Assembly (NCBI RefSeq): GCF_001672775.1
Contig: NZ_LZKJ01000158.1
Coordinates: 1-41,243 of the forward strand
Reading direction: 5' to 3'
Origin: Mycobacterium kyorinense
Lineage (GTDB): Bacteria; Actinomycetota; Actinomycetes; Mycobacteriales; Mycobacteriaceae
DNA length: 41,243 bases
Below are positions 26,769 to 35,213 of the stretch, piece by piece (the first letter of the stretch is position 1; each line of letters opens with the position of its first letter). The position numbers were made by a program, and so were the translations under genes. The notes beneath the pieces were generated by a model. It was not told where the DNA came from. It worked only from the letters and a program-made list of their open reading frames with translations, and did not search any database.

Positions 26769-28118
26769 GTGTCACGTGCAGAGGTCACAATCGGCATCGA
26801 CATCGGTAGCACCGCGGTCAAAGCGGTGGCCGCCGACGAGAAGGGCCGGGTGATAACGCGGGCACGCATTCCGCATCAGCTTCGCGTGCCGGCCCCCGAC
26901 CGGCTGGAGCACGATGCCGAGGAGGCGTGGCGGCGCGGCCCGCTAACCGCCTTGAAAAAACTCGCCGCAAACGGCGCCCGAGCGGTCGCGGTCTCGGCGA
27001 TGGTGCCGTCGCTGACCGCGGTCGACGCGACCGGTCGGCCGATCACCCCCGGCCTGCTCTACGGCGACAGCCGCGGCCGGGTCCCGGTGCCCGACACCTC
27101 GTTTCCGCCGACCGGAGAGGCGGCCGAGTTCCTGCGCTGGACCGCAGCCCAGGCGCCCGAAGCCGCCGGGTACTGGCCCGCGCCGGCGGTGGCCAACCAC
27201 GCGCTGGCCGGCGACGCCGTCGTCGATTTCGCGACCGCCTACACCACACTTCCGCTTTTCGACGGCACCGGCTGGAACGAGCACGCATGCGCGGAATGCG
27301 GCGCCGGCGCCCACCACATGCCGCGGGTGGACGCTCCGGGCGCGGCGGCGGCGCACGTGAGCGGCACCGACGCCGTGCTGGCGGTCGGGGCCATCGACGC
27401 GCTGTGCGAGCAGCTGGTGGCCGGCGCCGAATCCGACGGCGACGTGCTGGTGCTGTGCGGCACGACGCTGATCGTGTGGACGACGATTCCCGAGTGGCGG
27501 CAAGTGCCGGGTTTGTGGACGATTCCGCACACCGCGACGGGAAAGAGCCAGATCGGCGGCCCCAGCAACGCCGGCGGGCTGTTCCTGAACTGGGTGGACC
27601 GCATCCTACGACCCGGCGATCCGAAAACCGCTGCGCCGCAGCGAGTTCCGGTGTGGTCACCCTATGTCCGTGGCGAGCGTACGCCCTACCACGATCCATA
27701 CCGCCGCGCGGTGCTCGACGGGCTGGATCTCACCCACGACGCCGCGGCACTGCGACGGGCCGCTTACGAGGCCTCCGGCTTCGTCGTCCGTCAGCTCGTC
27801 GAACGCAGCGGCGCCGCGGCGTCGCGCATCGTGGCGGCCGGCGGCGGCACCCGCGTGCAACCGTGGATGCAGGCCGTCGCCGACGCCACGGGCCTGCCGG
27901 TGCACGTCTCAGCGGTCGCCGAGGGGGCTGCGCTGGGCGCGGCGTTCCTGGCCCGGCTGGCCGTCGGCCTGGAATCGTCGATGACCGACGCCGCGCGATG
28001 GGCCAGCACCGAGTGTGTCGTCGAACCCGACCCGGCATGGACGAGCGCCACCGACGAGCGCTACCACCGTTTCCTGGAGCTAGCCGACCGCCCGTCCAGG
28101 ACTATCGAACGGCAGTGA
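26769..28118 (+). CDS. xylB: FGGY-family carbohydrate kinase (XylB-like)
   Basis: 449 residues when started at GTG 26769 ([22 protein letters not shown]). The open frame extends far upstream but there lies antisense to serA2. The phosphate-binding DIGST loop and the C-terminal [15 protein letters not shown] signature identify an FGGY kinase. It is shorter than most xylulokinases (about 480-500), so the sugar is uncertain. It probably supplies a phosphorylated substrate to the fucA/serA2 pair read the other way. Its 3' end overlaps the convergent methyltransferase by 17 nt. Confidence 0.88.
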   Translation: MSRAEVTIGIDIGSTAVKAVAADEKGRVITRARIPHQLRVPAPDRLEHDAEEAWRRGPLTALKKLAANGARAVAVSAMVPSLTAVDATGRPITPGLLYGDSRGRVPVPDTSFPPTGEAAEFLRWTAAQAPEAAGYWPAPAVANHALAGDAVVDFATAYTTLPLFDGTGWNEHACAECGAGAHHMPRVDAPGAAAAHVSGTDAVLAVGAIDALCEQLVAGAESDGDVLVLCGTTLIVWTTIPEWRQVPGLWTIPHTATGKSQIGGPSNAGGLFLNWVDRILRPGDPKTAAPQRVPVWSPYVRGERTPYHDPYRRAVLDGLDLTHDAAALRRAAYEASGFVVRQLVERSGAAASRIVAAGGGTRVQPWMQAVADATGLPVHVSAVAEGAALGAAFLARLAVGLESSMTDAARWASTECVVEPDPAWTSATDERYHRFLELADRPSRTIERQ

Positions 28119-29004
28119 CGGCCAGCGTGTTTTGGGTGGGCATCGGCGTGGCCGGCAACTCGAGCCCAGCGTCGGCGAAGAGGTCGGCGCGGCTGCGTGT
28201 CGACACCCGCCAGCCGTGCTCGGTCAGATAATCGGTCACCGGGTTGCGTTCGCCGCGGTATACCAGCGAGGACAGGTCGACGTCGAAACCATGCTTGCCC
28301 CAATGCTCGTTCATCGCTTTGGCGCGTTCGTCGAGCATCGGCGGGCCGTCGGGATGGTATTCGGTCGCCAGCCGACTGCCCGGCGCGCTGAGCGCGGTCA
28401 CGGTGTCGAACAGCCGGTCCTGCGCCTCCGGCGGTAGGTACAGCAACAGACCTTCGGCGCTCCACGCCGTCGGCTTGCTCTCGTCGAACCCGCTGCGGCG
28501 CAACGCGGCCGGCCAGTCGTCCCGCAGGTCGATGGGCACAGTCCGGCGCTCAGCGGTGGGGCGGGCGCCCAGTTTCGCCAACGTGGACGTCTTGAACTCG
28601 ACCACCTCGGGCTGGTCGATTTCATAGACGACGGTGCCGTCGGACCAGACCAGCCGGTAAGCGCGCGAGTCCAGACCGGCGGCCAGAATGACCGCCTGCT
28701 GAATCCCCGCGGCGCCGGCGTCGGTGAAGAACTCGTCGAAGAAGCGGGTGCGCACTGCCATCACCTGCGTGAGCCGCTGCAGGTTGAACTGCGGGTCATC
28801 GTCGGCGCCGGGAACCTCGATCTCACCGTCGAGCAGCCGGGCGAAGAACTCGACGCCCACTGCCCGCACCAGCGGGTCGGCGAACGGATCGTTGATCAGC
28901 GGCTCGGGCTCTCGGCTAGCCAGTGCGCGGGCCGCGGCGACCATCGTCGCCGTCGCTCCCACACTCGACGCCAGATCCCAGCTGTCACTGTCGCTGCGTG
29001 TCAC
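28102..29004 (-). CDS. Class I SAM-dependent methyltransferase, paralog D
   Basis: 300 residues of the same family as the array at 10859-13651. The N-terminus is [19 protein letters not shown] from GTG 29004, with AGGAG (complement of 29009-29013) 4 nt upstream. The SAM motif is [13 protein letters not shown] (106-118) and the acidic strand YEIDQPEV. Its position between xylB and secY corresponds to Rv0731c as I recall. TACGTTGGCTAA upstream resembles the promoter of paralog C. Confidence 0.92.
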   Translation of the reverse strand: MTRSDSDSWDLASSVGATATMVAAARALASREPEPLINDPFADPLVRAVGVEFFARLLDGEIEVPGADDDPQFNLQRLTQVMAVRTRFFDEFFTDAGAAGIQQAVILAAGLDSRAYRLVWSDGTVVYEIDQPEVVEFKTSTLAKLGARPTAERRTVPIDLRDDWPAALRRSGFDESKPTAWSAEGLLLYLPPEAQDRLFDTVTALSAPGSRLATEYHPDGPPMLDERAKAMNEHWGKHGFDVDLSSLVYRGERNPVTDYLTEHGWRVSTRSRADLFADAGLELPATPMPTQNTLAVTAVR

Positions 29005-29090
29005 GGCTCTCCTGATAATTAGCCAACGTAATGAGCCACCGAAACTGTACGCCTGCTTGCGGGCGTTCGCTGCCTGCGCTGTTACTCTCG

Positions 29091-29096
29091 TAGACT
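29091..29096 (+). promoter_or_regulatory. -10 of the secY-adk-map promoter
   Basis: TAGACT (TANNNT), identical to the -10 of the rplN promoter. No good -35 is visible. It leaves a leader of about 108 nt that contains CTGG-CGAGA-CCAG and other small inverted repeats before the AGGAGG of secY. Confidence 0.45.
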
Positions 29097-29210
29097 GCTT
29101 GACGCGCATATTCTGGCCTGCGGGTCGGCGCGTAATACAGGACAACCCGTTGCTGGCGAGACCAGCCCATTGGCATGCCGCGACCCGAGCCCGGCTGCGC
29201 AGGAGGAAGA

Positions 29211-30536
29211 GTGCTTTCGGCTTTCATCTCATCGCTGCGAACAGTCGACCTGAGACGGAAGATCCTGTTCACGATCGGCGTCATCATTCTCTACCGGGTC
29301 GGCGCGTCGCTGCCGTCGCCCGGGGTGAACTACCCGAACGTGCAGAAGTGCATTGCGCAGGTCAGCGGCGGGGAAGCGGCACAAATCTACTCGCTGATCA
29401 ACCTGTTCTCCGGCGGCGCGCTGTTGCAGTTGACGGTGTTCGCCGTCGGGGTGATGCCGTACATCACCGCGAGCATCATTGTGCAGCTGCTCACCGTGGT
29501 CATCCCACGGTTTGAGGAACTGCGCAAGGAAGGCCAGTCCGGCCAGGCCAAGATGACGCAGTACACCCGCTACCTGGCGATCGCGCTGGCCATCTTGCAG
29601 GCCACCAGCATCGTGGCGCTGGCGGCCAACGGCGGGCTGCTGCAGGGCTGCAGCCTCGACATAATCGCCGACCAGAGCATCTTCACCCTGGTCGTCATCG
29701 TGCTGGTGATGACGGGCGGCGCGGCGCTGGTGATGTGGATGGGCGAGGTGATCACCGAACGCGGTATCGGCAACGGCATGTCGCTGCTGATCTTCGTCGG
29801 TATCGCCGCCCGGATTCCGGCCGAGGGCAAATCGATCCTGGACAGCCGCGGCGGCGTGATCTTCACGGCAGTGTGCGTGGCCGCCCTGATCATCATCGTC
29901 GGCGTGGTGTTCGTCGAGCAGGGCCAGCGCCGCATCCCCGTGCAATACGCCAAACGCATGGTGGGCCGGCGGATGTACGGCGGCACCTCGACGTATCTGC
30001 CGCTCAAGGTCAACCAGGCCGGCGTTATCCCGGTCATCTTCGCGTCGTCGCTGATCTACATCCCGCATCTGATCACCCAGCTGGTCCGCAGCGGCACCGG
30101 CGGTGCGGGAAACAGCTGGTGGGACAAGTTCGTCGGCAACTACCTCACCGACCCGGCCAGCCCGGTCTACATCGCGATCTACTTCGGGCTGATCATCTTC
30201 TTCACGTACTTCTACGTGTCGATCACCTTCAACCCCGACGAACGTGCCGACGAGATGAAGAAGTTCGGTGGCTTCATCCCCGGCATCCGGCCCGGCCGGC
30301 CGACCGCTGACTACCTGCGCTTTGTGTTGAGCCGCATCACGTTGCCCGGTTCGATCTACCTCGGTGTGATCTCGGTGCTGCCGAACCTGTTCCTGCAGAT
30401 CGGCAATACCGGACAGGTACAGAACCTGCCGTTCGGCGGCACCGCGGTCCTGATCATGATCGGCGTCGGTTTGGACACCGTCAAACAGATCGAGAGCCAG
30501 CTCATGCAGCGCAACTACGAAGGGTTCCTGAAGTGA
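29211..30536 (+). CDS. secY: Preprotein translocase subunit SecY
   Basis: 441 residues from GTG 29211 ([20 protein letters not shown]), with AGGAGG at 29201-29206. Ten hydrophobic membrane spans are expected and visible in outline, and the cytosolic loops contain [19 protein letters not shown] and [17 protein letters not shown], conserved in SecY. It forms the protein-conducting channel with SecE and SecG. It is separated from the ribosomal operon by 21 kb. adk starts inside its stop (GTGA). Confidence 0.98.
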   Translation: MLSAFISSLRTVDLRRKILFTIGVIILYRVGASLPSPGVNYPNVQKCIAQVSGGEAAQIYSLINLFSGGALLQLTVFAVGVMPYITASIIVQLLTVVIPRFEELRKEGQSGQAKMTQYTRYLAIALAILQATSIVALAANGGLLQGCSLDIIADQSIFTLVVIVLVMTGGAALVMWMGEVITERGIGNGMSLLIFVGIAARIPAEGKSILDSRGGVIFTAVCVAALIIIVGVVFVEQGQRRIPVQYAKRMVGRRMYGGTSTYLPLKVNQAGVIPVIFASSLIYIPHLITQLVRSGTGGAGNSWWDKFVGNYLTDPASPVYIAIYFGLIIFFTYFYVSITFNPDERADEMKKFGGFIPGIRPGRPTADYLRFVLSRITLPGSIYLGVISVLPNLFLQIGNTGQVQNLPFGGTAVLIMIGVGLDTVKQIESQLMQRNYEGFLK

Positions 30537-31084
30537 GAGTGGTTTTGCTCGGACCGCCCGGCGCGGGCAAGGGCACCCAGGCCGTCAAGCTGGCCGACAA
30601 ATTCGGGGTCCCGCAGATCTCCACCGGCGACTTGTTCCGCCGCAATATCAGCGAGGGCACCAAACTCGGCTTGGAGGCCAAGCGCTACCTCGACGCCGGC
30701 GACTTGGTGCCCTCGGAGCTGACCAACGCGCTGGTCGAAGACCGGATCGACCAGCCCGACGCGGCCTCCGGGTTCATCTTGGACGGTTACCCGCGCTCGG
30801 TGGAGCAGGCCAGGGCGCTGCACGACATGCTCGAACGGCGAGGAGCCCCGCTCGATGCGGTGCTGGAATTCCGGGTGTCTGAAGAGGTGCTGCTCGAGCG
30901 GCTCGAAGGCCGGGGCCGAGCCGACGACACCGAAGAGATCATCCACAACCGGATGAAGGTCTACCGCGACGAAACGGCGCCGTTGCTGGACTACTACCAG
31001 CATGAGCACGAACTGAAAACCGTCGACGCCGTCGGCACCGTCGACGAAGTGTTCGCCCGCGCCCTGCAGGCGCTGGGTAAATAA
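30533..31084 (+). CDS. adk: Adenylate kinase
   Basis: 183 residues, the short-LID form typical of mycobacteria. P-loop [10 protein letters not shown] (7-16), STGDLFRR for AMP binding, and GFILDGYPR. It balances ATP, ADP and AMP. GTG start overlaps the secY stop by 4 nt; map follows after 2 nt, the conserved secY-adk-map order. Confidence 0.98.
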   Translation: MRVVLLGPPGAGKGTQAVKLADKFGVPQISTGDLFRRNISEGTKLGLEAKRYLDAGDLVPSELTNALVEDRIDQPDAASGFILDGYPRSVEQARALHDMLERRGAPLDAVLEFRVSEEVLLERLEGRGRADDTEEIIHNRMKVYRDETAPLLDYYQHEHELKTVDAVGTVDEVFARALQALGK

Positions 31085-31086
31085 CC

Positions 31087-31881
31087 GTGATCGGCGGACT
31101 GCGCAGTCGCAAGGTCGTGCCGCAGCGCAGCTCCGGTGAACTCGACGCGATGGCCGCCGCGGGCGCCGTGGTGGCCGCCGCGCTGGGCGCGGTGCGAAAG
31201 GCCGCCGCGCCCGGGGTATCGACCCTGAATCTCGACGAAATCGCCGAATCGGTGATCCGCGACGCCGGCGCCACGCCGTCGTTCCTGGGTTATCACGGAT
31301 ACCCGGCGTCGATCTGCTCGTCGGTCAACGACCGGGTGGTGCACGGCATCCCGTCTGCCACCGAGATCCTGGCCGCAGGCGACCTGGTGTCCATCGACTG
31401 CGGCGCCATCCTCGACGGTTGGCACGGCGACGCGGCGATCACCTTCGGCGTCGGGCAGCTCATCCCCGCCGACGAAGTGCTCTCCCAAGCGACCCGGGAG
31501 TCGATGAACGCCGGGATCGCGGCCATGGTTGCCGGCAACAGGCTCACCGACGTCTCGCACGCCATCGAGAGCGCCACCCACGCCGCCGAAGCCCGTTATG
31601 GCCGGGCCTTCGGCATCGTCGAGGGCTACGGCGGTCACGGCATCGGACGGCAAATGCACATGGACCCCTTCCTGCCCAACGAAGGAGCTCCCGGACGCGG
31701 TCCGCTGCTGGCCGTCGGATCGGTGTTGGCGATCGAACCGATGCTCACTCTGGGCACTCGCAAAACCAAGGTGCTCGACGACGAGTGGACGGTCACTACC
31801 GCCGACGGATCGCGGGCTGCGCACTGGGAGCACACCGTTGCGGTGACCGAGGACGGGCCCCGCATCCTGACCGTCGGCTAA
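31087..31881 (+). CDS. map: Methionine aminopeptidase type I
   Basis: 264 residues. The dinuclear metal ligands are D104, D115, H184, E217 and E248, and H86 lies in the substrate pocket (VVHGIPS). There is no N-terminal SH3-binding extension, so this is the shorter mycobacterial paralog (mapA). GTG start, 2 nt after adk. It removes the initiator methionine of nascent proteins. Confidence 0.97.
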   Translation: MIGGLRSRKVVPQRSSGELDAMAAAGAVVAAALGAVRKAAAPGVSTLNLDEIAESVIRDAGATPSFLGYHGYPASICSSVNDRVVHGIPSATEILAAGDLVSIDCGAILDGWHGDAAITFGVGQLIPADEVLSQATRESMNAGIAAMVAGNRLTDVSHAIESATHAAEARYGRAFGIVEGYGGHGIGRQMHMDPFLPNEGAPGRGPLLAVGSVLAIEPMLTLGTRKTKVLDDEWTVTTADGSRAAHWEHTVAVTEDGPRILTVG

Positions 31882-31889
31882 CGCGTCGT

Positions 31890-32165
31890 TTACCGCACGC
31901 GCGGCCGGTCGGAGGCACTCCGCAGGGTCGTCTGCAAGGCGCGCAGCGCGTGATGCAGCTCGTGCTTGACGGCGTCGTCGTCGGTACTGAATTCGGCCGC
32001 GATCTGGGTTGTCGTCCGTCCGAGGTAGTGGGATCGGTAGATCATCGCGCGGTGCCGGTCGGACAACTGCGCCACCGCATCCCGGACCATGTTTGCGTCC
32101 GAGCCGGCGTCAGTCGCGGCTTGCCACCCGACCCGCCGCGCCAACTCCGATCGTGGACACTTCAT
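31890..32165 (-). CDS. Orphan sigma-factor region-4-like DNA-binding protein
   Basis: 91 residues from ATG 32165 (GGAG about 9 nt upstream); a longer frame from 32228 would cover the divergent promoter region. Residues 29-83 closely resemble region 4 of the SigL encoded nearby: shared A-Q-L-S, H-R-A, T-T-x-Q-I-A-A and L-H-H-A-x-R-x-L patterns, roughly half identical by eye. Region 2 is absent, so it cannot be a complete sigma factor. It could bind -35 elements or beta-flap as a co-regulator, or be a decayed ECF gene. The frame is intact and the helix-turn-helix plausible. Confidence 0.75.
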   Translation of the reverse strand: MKCPRSELARRVGWQAATDAGSDANMVRDAVAQLSDRHRAMIYRSHYLGRTTTQIAAEFSTDDDAVKHELHHALRALQTTLRSASDRPRVR

Positions 32166-32213
32166 CGCCCTGACTCCAGCCTGGCTGATTACACACAACG
32201 CACAGTTGTATGT

Positions 32214-32225
32214 GATGTATACATC
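32214..32225. promoter_or_regulatory. Palindrome GATGTATACATC in the divergent promoter region
   Basis: A perfect 12-bp palindrome in an unusually A/T-rich 120-bp stretch between the orphan region-4 gene and the TetR gene. TCAC(N8)GTGA lies next to it at about 32245-32260. Either could be the operator of the TetR protein. Confidence 0.5.
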
Positions 32226-32272
32226 CATCGATAAAGTGTGTCAATCACGACATTATGTGACGATTTGTCGTA

Positions 32273-32278
32273 TATGCT
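32273..32278 (+). promoter_or_regulatory. -10 element for leaderless TetR-family gene
   Basis: TATGCT (TANNNT) ends 7 nt before GTG 32286, which supports that start over the ATGs at 32238 and 32274, the latter lying inside this hexamer. Confidence 0.5.
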
Positions 32279-32285
32279 CCGAGGT

Positions 32286-32897
32286 GTGTCCAATGCGCTG
32301 AACTTTCAGGCCGAGGTCCGTCAGTTGCTGCGGGACCGAGTACTCGATGCCGCGTATGCGCTCGTCTGCGCAGAAGGCTGGCGCGCGGTGAATATGTCGC
32401 AAATCGCCGCCATGGTCGGCGTCAGCCGCCAAGTCCTCTACAAAGAGTTCGGCGCCAAGCAGGGGCTCGGTAAGGCCCTGGTGGGACGGGAGACCGAACG
32501 GTTCATCACCGGGGTGATTTCGGCGATGCGGGCGCACCCCGACGACATCGCCGCTGGTCTGGCCGCCGGCGCTGCGTTCACCCTGCGCGCCGGCGCTGAG
32601 GATGCCCTGGTCAAGGCGAACCTGGCGCGCGCCCGCGACGGAGACACCGGCCTGACCCCACTGCTGACAACGGGACCCACGCCAATCTGGGCCGGTGCGA
32701 TGAAGGCAATCGCGACCGCTGTCCGTGAGTTCTACGACCTTCCGGCTGCGATCGACCGGCAGTTGGACTCGATCGTCGAGGTCGACGTCCGGTTGACCTT
32801 CAGCCATCTCCTGCAACCGATGAACACCACCGTCGACGACGCCGTCCAGCAAATCCACACGACGCTGTCGGCCTTACTGGGCGCCGTCACCTCGTGA
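32286..32897 (+). CDS. TetR/AcrR-family transcriptional regulator
   Basis: 203 residues. N-terminal helix-turn-helix at about 34-58 (NMSQIAAMVGVSRQVLYKEFG), then a helical ligand-binding domain without recognisable ligand motifs. I chose GTG 32286 because of the leaderless promoter and because homologs begin close to the F-Q-A-E-V-R-Q-L-L segment. Divergent from the orphan region-4 gene across palindromic DNA, and upstream of sigL by 106 bp. It probably represses itself and perhaps its divergent neighbour. Confidence 0.88.
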   Translation: MSNALNFQAEVRQLLRDRVLDAAYALVCAEGWRAVNMSQIAAMVGVSRQVLYKEFGAKQGLGKALVGRETERFITGVISAMRAHPDDIAAGLAAGAAFTLRAGAEDALVKANLARARDGDTGLTPLLTTGPTPIWAGAMKAIATAVREFYDLPAAIDRQLDSIVEVDVRLTFSHLLQPMNTTVDDAVQQIHTTLSALLGAVTS

Positions 32898-32956
32898 TCA
32901 CCGTCGCCTGCCCTTCGAGGCGAGCGTGCAGGCGGCCGCGGCGGGCCGTCCCGCTG

Positions 32957-32984
32957 TGAACTGAGGTGGCGCTCGACTCGTATA
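32957..32984 (+). promoter_or_regulatory. SigL-type autoregulatory promoter of sigL
   Basis: TGAACT (32957-32962), 16-bp spacer, CGTATA (32979-32984). This agrees with the SigL consensus I recall (TGAACC, 16-18 bp, CGT). SigL is known to drive its own operon in M. tuberculosis. AGGAGGTG (32991-32998) follows as ribosome binding site. Confidence 0.75.
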
Positions 32985-33003
32985 CCTAGCAGGAGGTGAT
33001 CGA

Positions 33004-33537
33004 GTGGCCCGTGTCGCCGGCACGGCGGAGCCAGAAGCCGCCCTGATGAAGGCGCTCTACGACGAGCACGCCGCCGTCTTGTGGCGCTATGCCCTACGGC
33101 TGCTCGGTGACGCGAGCCGTGCCGAAGACGTTGTCCAGGAGACCCTGTTGCGGGCATGGCAGCATCCGGAAGTGGTCGGTGACACTGAGCGGTCGGCCCG
33201 GGCCTGGCTGTTCACCGTCGCCCGCAACATGATCATCGACGAACGACGCAGCGCACGGTTCCGTCACGTCGTCGGCTCATTCGACGACACCGCCACGCCC
33301 GAACAGGTGTCGCCAGACGAGGTGAACGCGGCGCTGGACCGGCTGCTGATCGGCGATGCAATGGCCCAACTCTCGGCCGACCACCGGGCCGTGATCGAGC
33401 GCTCCTACTACTGGGGATGGACTACCGCGCAGATCGCAGCCGACCTGCAGATCGCGGAAGGAACCGTGAAATCGCGCCTACACCACGCGGTACGAACACT
33501 TCGGCTCACGCTGCAAGAGATGGGAGTGACGCGATGA
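33004..33537 (+). CDS. sigL: ECF RNA polymerase sigma factor SigL
   Basis: 177 residues, the length of M. tuberculosis SigL. Region 2 spans about 18-85 (YDEHAAVLWRYALRLLGDAS...AEDVVQETLLRAW) and region 4 about 115-171 (AQLSADHRAVIERSYYWGWT). GTG start behind AGGAGGTG. SigL is held by the membrane anti-sigma factor RslA encoded just downstream and, in M. tuberculosis, activates its own operon and polyketide and secreted-protein genes. The stop overlaps a 24-codon ORF in the sigL-rslA gap. Confidence 0.96.
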   Translation: MARVAGTAEPEAALMKALYDEHAAVLWRYALRLLGDASRAEDVVQETLLRAWQHPEVVGDTERSARAWLFTVARNMIIDERRSARFRHVVGSFDDTATPEQVSPDEVNAALDRLLIGDAMAQLSADHRAVIERSYYWGWTTAQIAADLQIAEGTVKSRLHHAVRTLRLTLQEMGVTR

Positions 33538-33608
33538 TGTCACGAACCATCCGGACAGGCTTTGACAGCGAATACTTGATAGTGGCTGGAGATGGGGTGA
33601 CGCGATGA
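33534..33608 (+). CDS. Possible 24-residue micro-ORF linking sigL and rslA
   Basis: ATG 33534 overlaps the sigL TGA, and its own TGA (33606-33608) overlaps the rslA ATG. The peptide is MMSRTIRTGFDSEYLIVAGD followed by GVTR; SigL also ends GVTR. The sequence around both junctions is repeated (GTGACGCGATGA at 33526-33537 and 33597-33608), so the segment looks like a small duplication or insertion that kept translational coupling. Whether the peptide has a role is unknown. Confidence 0.35.
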   Translation: MMSRTIRTGFDSEYLIVAGDGVTR

Positions 33609-34342
33609 GGTCGCTACGGGGACTCGGCCCGCTCAGTGACGGCGGACTAGGCGCAGACGGTGACCACCGCTACGCGATGTGGGACGCCGCCTACGTGTTG
33701 GGCTCACTGTCGGCTACCGACCGGCGCGAATTCGAGGCACACATGGTCGACTGCGTAGCATGCCGGGAGGCGGTCACCGAACTCAGCGGGATGCCGGCGC
33801 TGCTGTCGCAACTCGAACGCGGCGAGGTAGCCGCGATCAGTCAAGCCGACCCGACAGCACCGGAAATGTCGGCGGACGTGCTGCCGTCATTGCTGGGTGT
33901 TGTTCGCGGACGGCGCAACCGCACCCGGGTGATGGCCTGGGCGGCCTCTGCGGCCGCGGCCGTCGTGCTGGCGATCGGCGTGTTGGTCGGCGTTGCCGGC
34001 CATCCACCGGCGTCGTCGCCGACGGCCACCGTGTCAGCCCAACCGATGGCCCAAGTCGGGACAACGGCGCTGAGTTCCACAGTGTCGCTTAGCAGTCAGC
34101 GGTGGGGAACCTACATCGACATGAAGTGTGTCTGCCTGGCTCCGGTGTACGCCCACCACGACACGCTGGCCATGGTGGTGGTCGGCCGCGACGGCAGCCG
34201 CACCAGGTTGGCGACGTGGGTTGCAGAACCTGGTTACACCGCCACGCCCGCGGCCAGCACCTCGATGCCGGTGGACCAGATCGCCGCTGTGCAGGTGGTT
34301 GCCGCCGACGGCGGCCAGATTTTGTTGGAGCGCGCGCTGTAA
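33605..34342 (+). CDS. rslA: Anti-sigma factor RslA (zinc-binding, membrane-anchored)
   Basis: 245 residues. The ZAS motif H46-x3-C50-x2-C53 (FEAHMVDCVACREAV) is intact. One membrane span at about 109-131 (VMAWAASAAAAVVLAIGVLVGVAG region) and an outer domain with C-x-C (KCVCLAP) follow. In M. tuberculosis, oxidation of the zinc site releases SigL. The extracytoplasmic part may sense another signal. The ATG overlaps the preceding micro-ORF stop, so RslA synthesis may depend on its translation. Confidence 0.94.
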   Translation: MRSLRGLGPLSDGGLGADGDHRYAMWDAAYVLGSLSATDRREFEAHMVDCVACREAVTELSGMPALLSQLERGEVAAISQADPTAPEMSADVLPSLLGVVRGRRNRTRVMAWAASAAAAVVLAIGVLVGVAGHPPASSPTATVSAQPMAQVGTTALSSTVSLSSQRWGTYIDMKCVCLAPVYAHHDTLAMVVVGRDGSRTRLATWVAEPGYTATPAASTSMPVDQIAAVQVVAADGGQILLERAL

Positions 34343-34368
34343 GTCCCGGCGAAACTTCGGCCGCCGGT

Positions 34369-34396
34369 TGAACTCTCGTCACGTCCCCGTCGTGTT
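34369..34396 (+). promoter_or_regulatory. SigL-type promoter upstream of the SRPBCC gene
   Basis: TGAACT (34369-34374), 16-bp spacer, CGTGTT (34391-34396). It has the same -35, spacer length and CGT core as the sigL promoter. It lies 27 bp after the rslA stop and would start transcription near 34403. Confidence 0.65.
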
Positions 34397-34427
34397 ATTG
34401 GCATCGCCACGAGTCAGGTGAGCCGTC

Positions 34428-34508
34428 GTGGCGCTCGGGGTCGACGAGATCGTCGATGCCGCCGCCGATCTCAAGGAGAACCGGACCCATGTCGCTGCCC
34501 GCACTTGA
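34428..34508 (+). CDS. Possible 26-residue leader peptide ORF
   Basis: GTG 34428 with AGGTGA at about 34416-34421. It encodes MALGVDEIVDAAADLKENRT and HVAART and overlaps the SRPBCC start out of frame. The AAGGAG of the next gene lies inside it, so its translation would affect that start. Coding status is unproven. Confidence 0.22.
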   Translation: MALGVDEIVDAAADLKENRTHVAART

Positions 34509-35154
34509 CGATATCGCCACCCACGCCGGCACTACCGAGCCCATCGACGGGGTGATCCGCATCGAGACCAGCCCTAGAGCGACGGCGACCCCGCTCATCA
34601 TGGAGATGATGCGGTCGGTGTATCCGCACGATCAGGTTTTCGGGCAGTACTGCACCGTCAACGATTACATCGACTGCCCACCCGACGACCTGTTCGACTA
34701 CATGGCGGACACCCGCAGTCTGGAGGAATGGACGTACAGTCTGCGAGGTTTCACCCCCACCGACGAACCCGGTCTTTGGCTCGCGCACGATCGGCTCGGT
34801 TCAGAGACCGAGATCTACACCCGCACAAGGGTCGACAAACGAGCCCGCACGGTCGACTACCACTGCGCGTGGGACCAGGGCACGCACTTGTGGATGATCT
34901 ACTTGATGCGCGTGGTCGACGCGCAACTGGTATTCGACAAGCCGGGTTCAGTTGTGCTGTGGACCAATTGCCACCACCCGTTTTACGACCACAACCCGTA
35001 TCCCGAGACCGCGCCGCCACAACGGCCCGTATGGGTCGGCGATTTCTGGGACATGTTCGGCGCCGGACACCTGCTGGAACTGAAGAACCTCAAGGCAATC
35101 GCCGAATACCGCTACCGCAACGGCCTCCCCATCACACCGGCCTGGATGATGTGA
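34489..35154 (+). CDS. START/SRPBCC-like protein of unknown function, first gene of accessory operon
   Basis: 221 residues from ATG 34489, with AAGGAG at 34473-34478. YCTVNDYIDCPPDDLFDYMADTRSLEEW is typical of the first strand-helix-helix of START/SRPBCC folds, which hold hydrophobic ligands in a deep pocket; some act as polyketide cyclases. The long aromatic C-terminal part (TNCHHPFYDHNPYP, GDFWDMFGAGHLLELKN) is less usual. No signal peptide. As neighbour of ThDP, KASIII and aminotransferase genes it may cyclise or carry the product. This role is inference; I do not recognise a named homolog. Confidence 0.8.
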   Translation: MSLPALDDIATHAGTTEPIDGVIRIETSPRATATPLIMEMMRSVYPHDQVFGQYCTVNDYIDCPPDDLFDYMADTRSLEEWTYSLRGFTPTDEPGLWLAHDRLGSETEIYTRTRVDKRARTVDYHCAWDQGTHLWMIYLMRVVDAQLVFDKPGSVVLWTNCHHPFYDHNPYPETAPPQRPVWVGDFWDMFGAGHLLELKNLKAIAEYRYRNGLPITPAWMM

Positions 35155-35179
35155 GTTCGCCGTGAACTGCTCGGCGCGG

Positions 35180-35207
35180 TGAACCCGCATCACCGATGAG
35201 TCGTGTA
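35180..35207 (+). promoter_or_regulatory. SigL-type promoter for the ThDP enzyme gene (leaderless)
   Basis: TGAACC (35180-35185), 16-bp spacer, CGTGTA (35202-35207). This is the best match in the window to the SigL consensus as I recall it. The ATG at 35214 begins 7 nt after the -10, so the transcript would be leaderless. Confidence 0.7.
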
Positions 35208-35213
35208 CACGGC

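Noticed and set aside
32299..32324. TGAACT followed by CGTCAG inside the TetR gene as a SigL promoter
   Set aside because: The spacer is 14 bp, it is in coding sequence and points into no gene start.
32905..32960. Third copy of the palindromic element before sigL (GGCGAGCGTGC)
   Set aside because: Only about 10 bases agree; the rest of the element is absent.
35163..35190. Second TGAACT just upstream of the ThDP promoter
   Set aside because: No CGT at 16 bp; only the TGAACC at 35180 has the full geometry.
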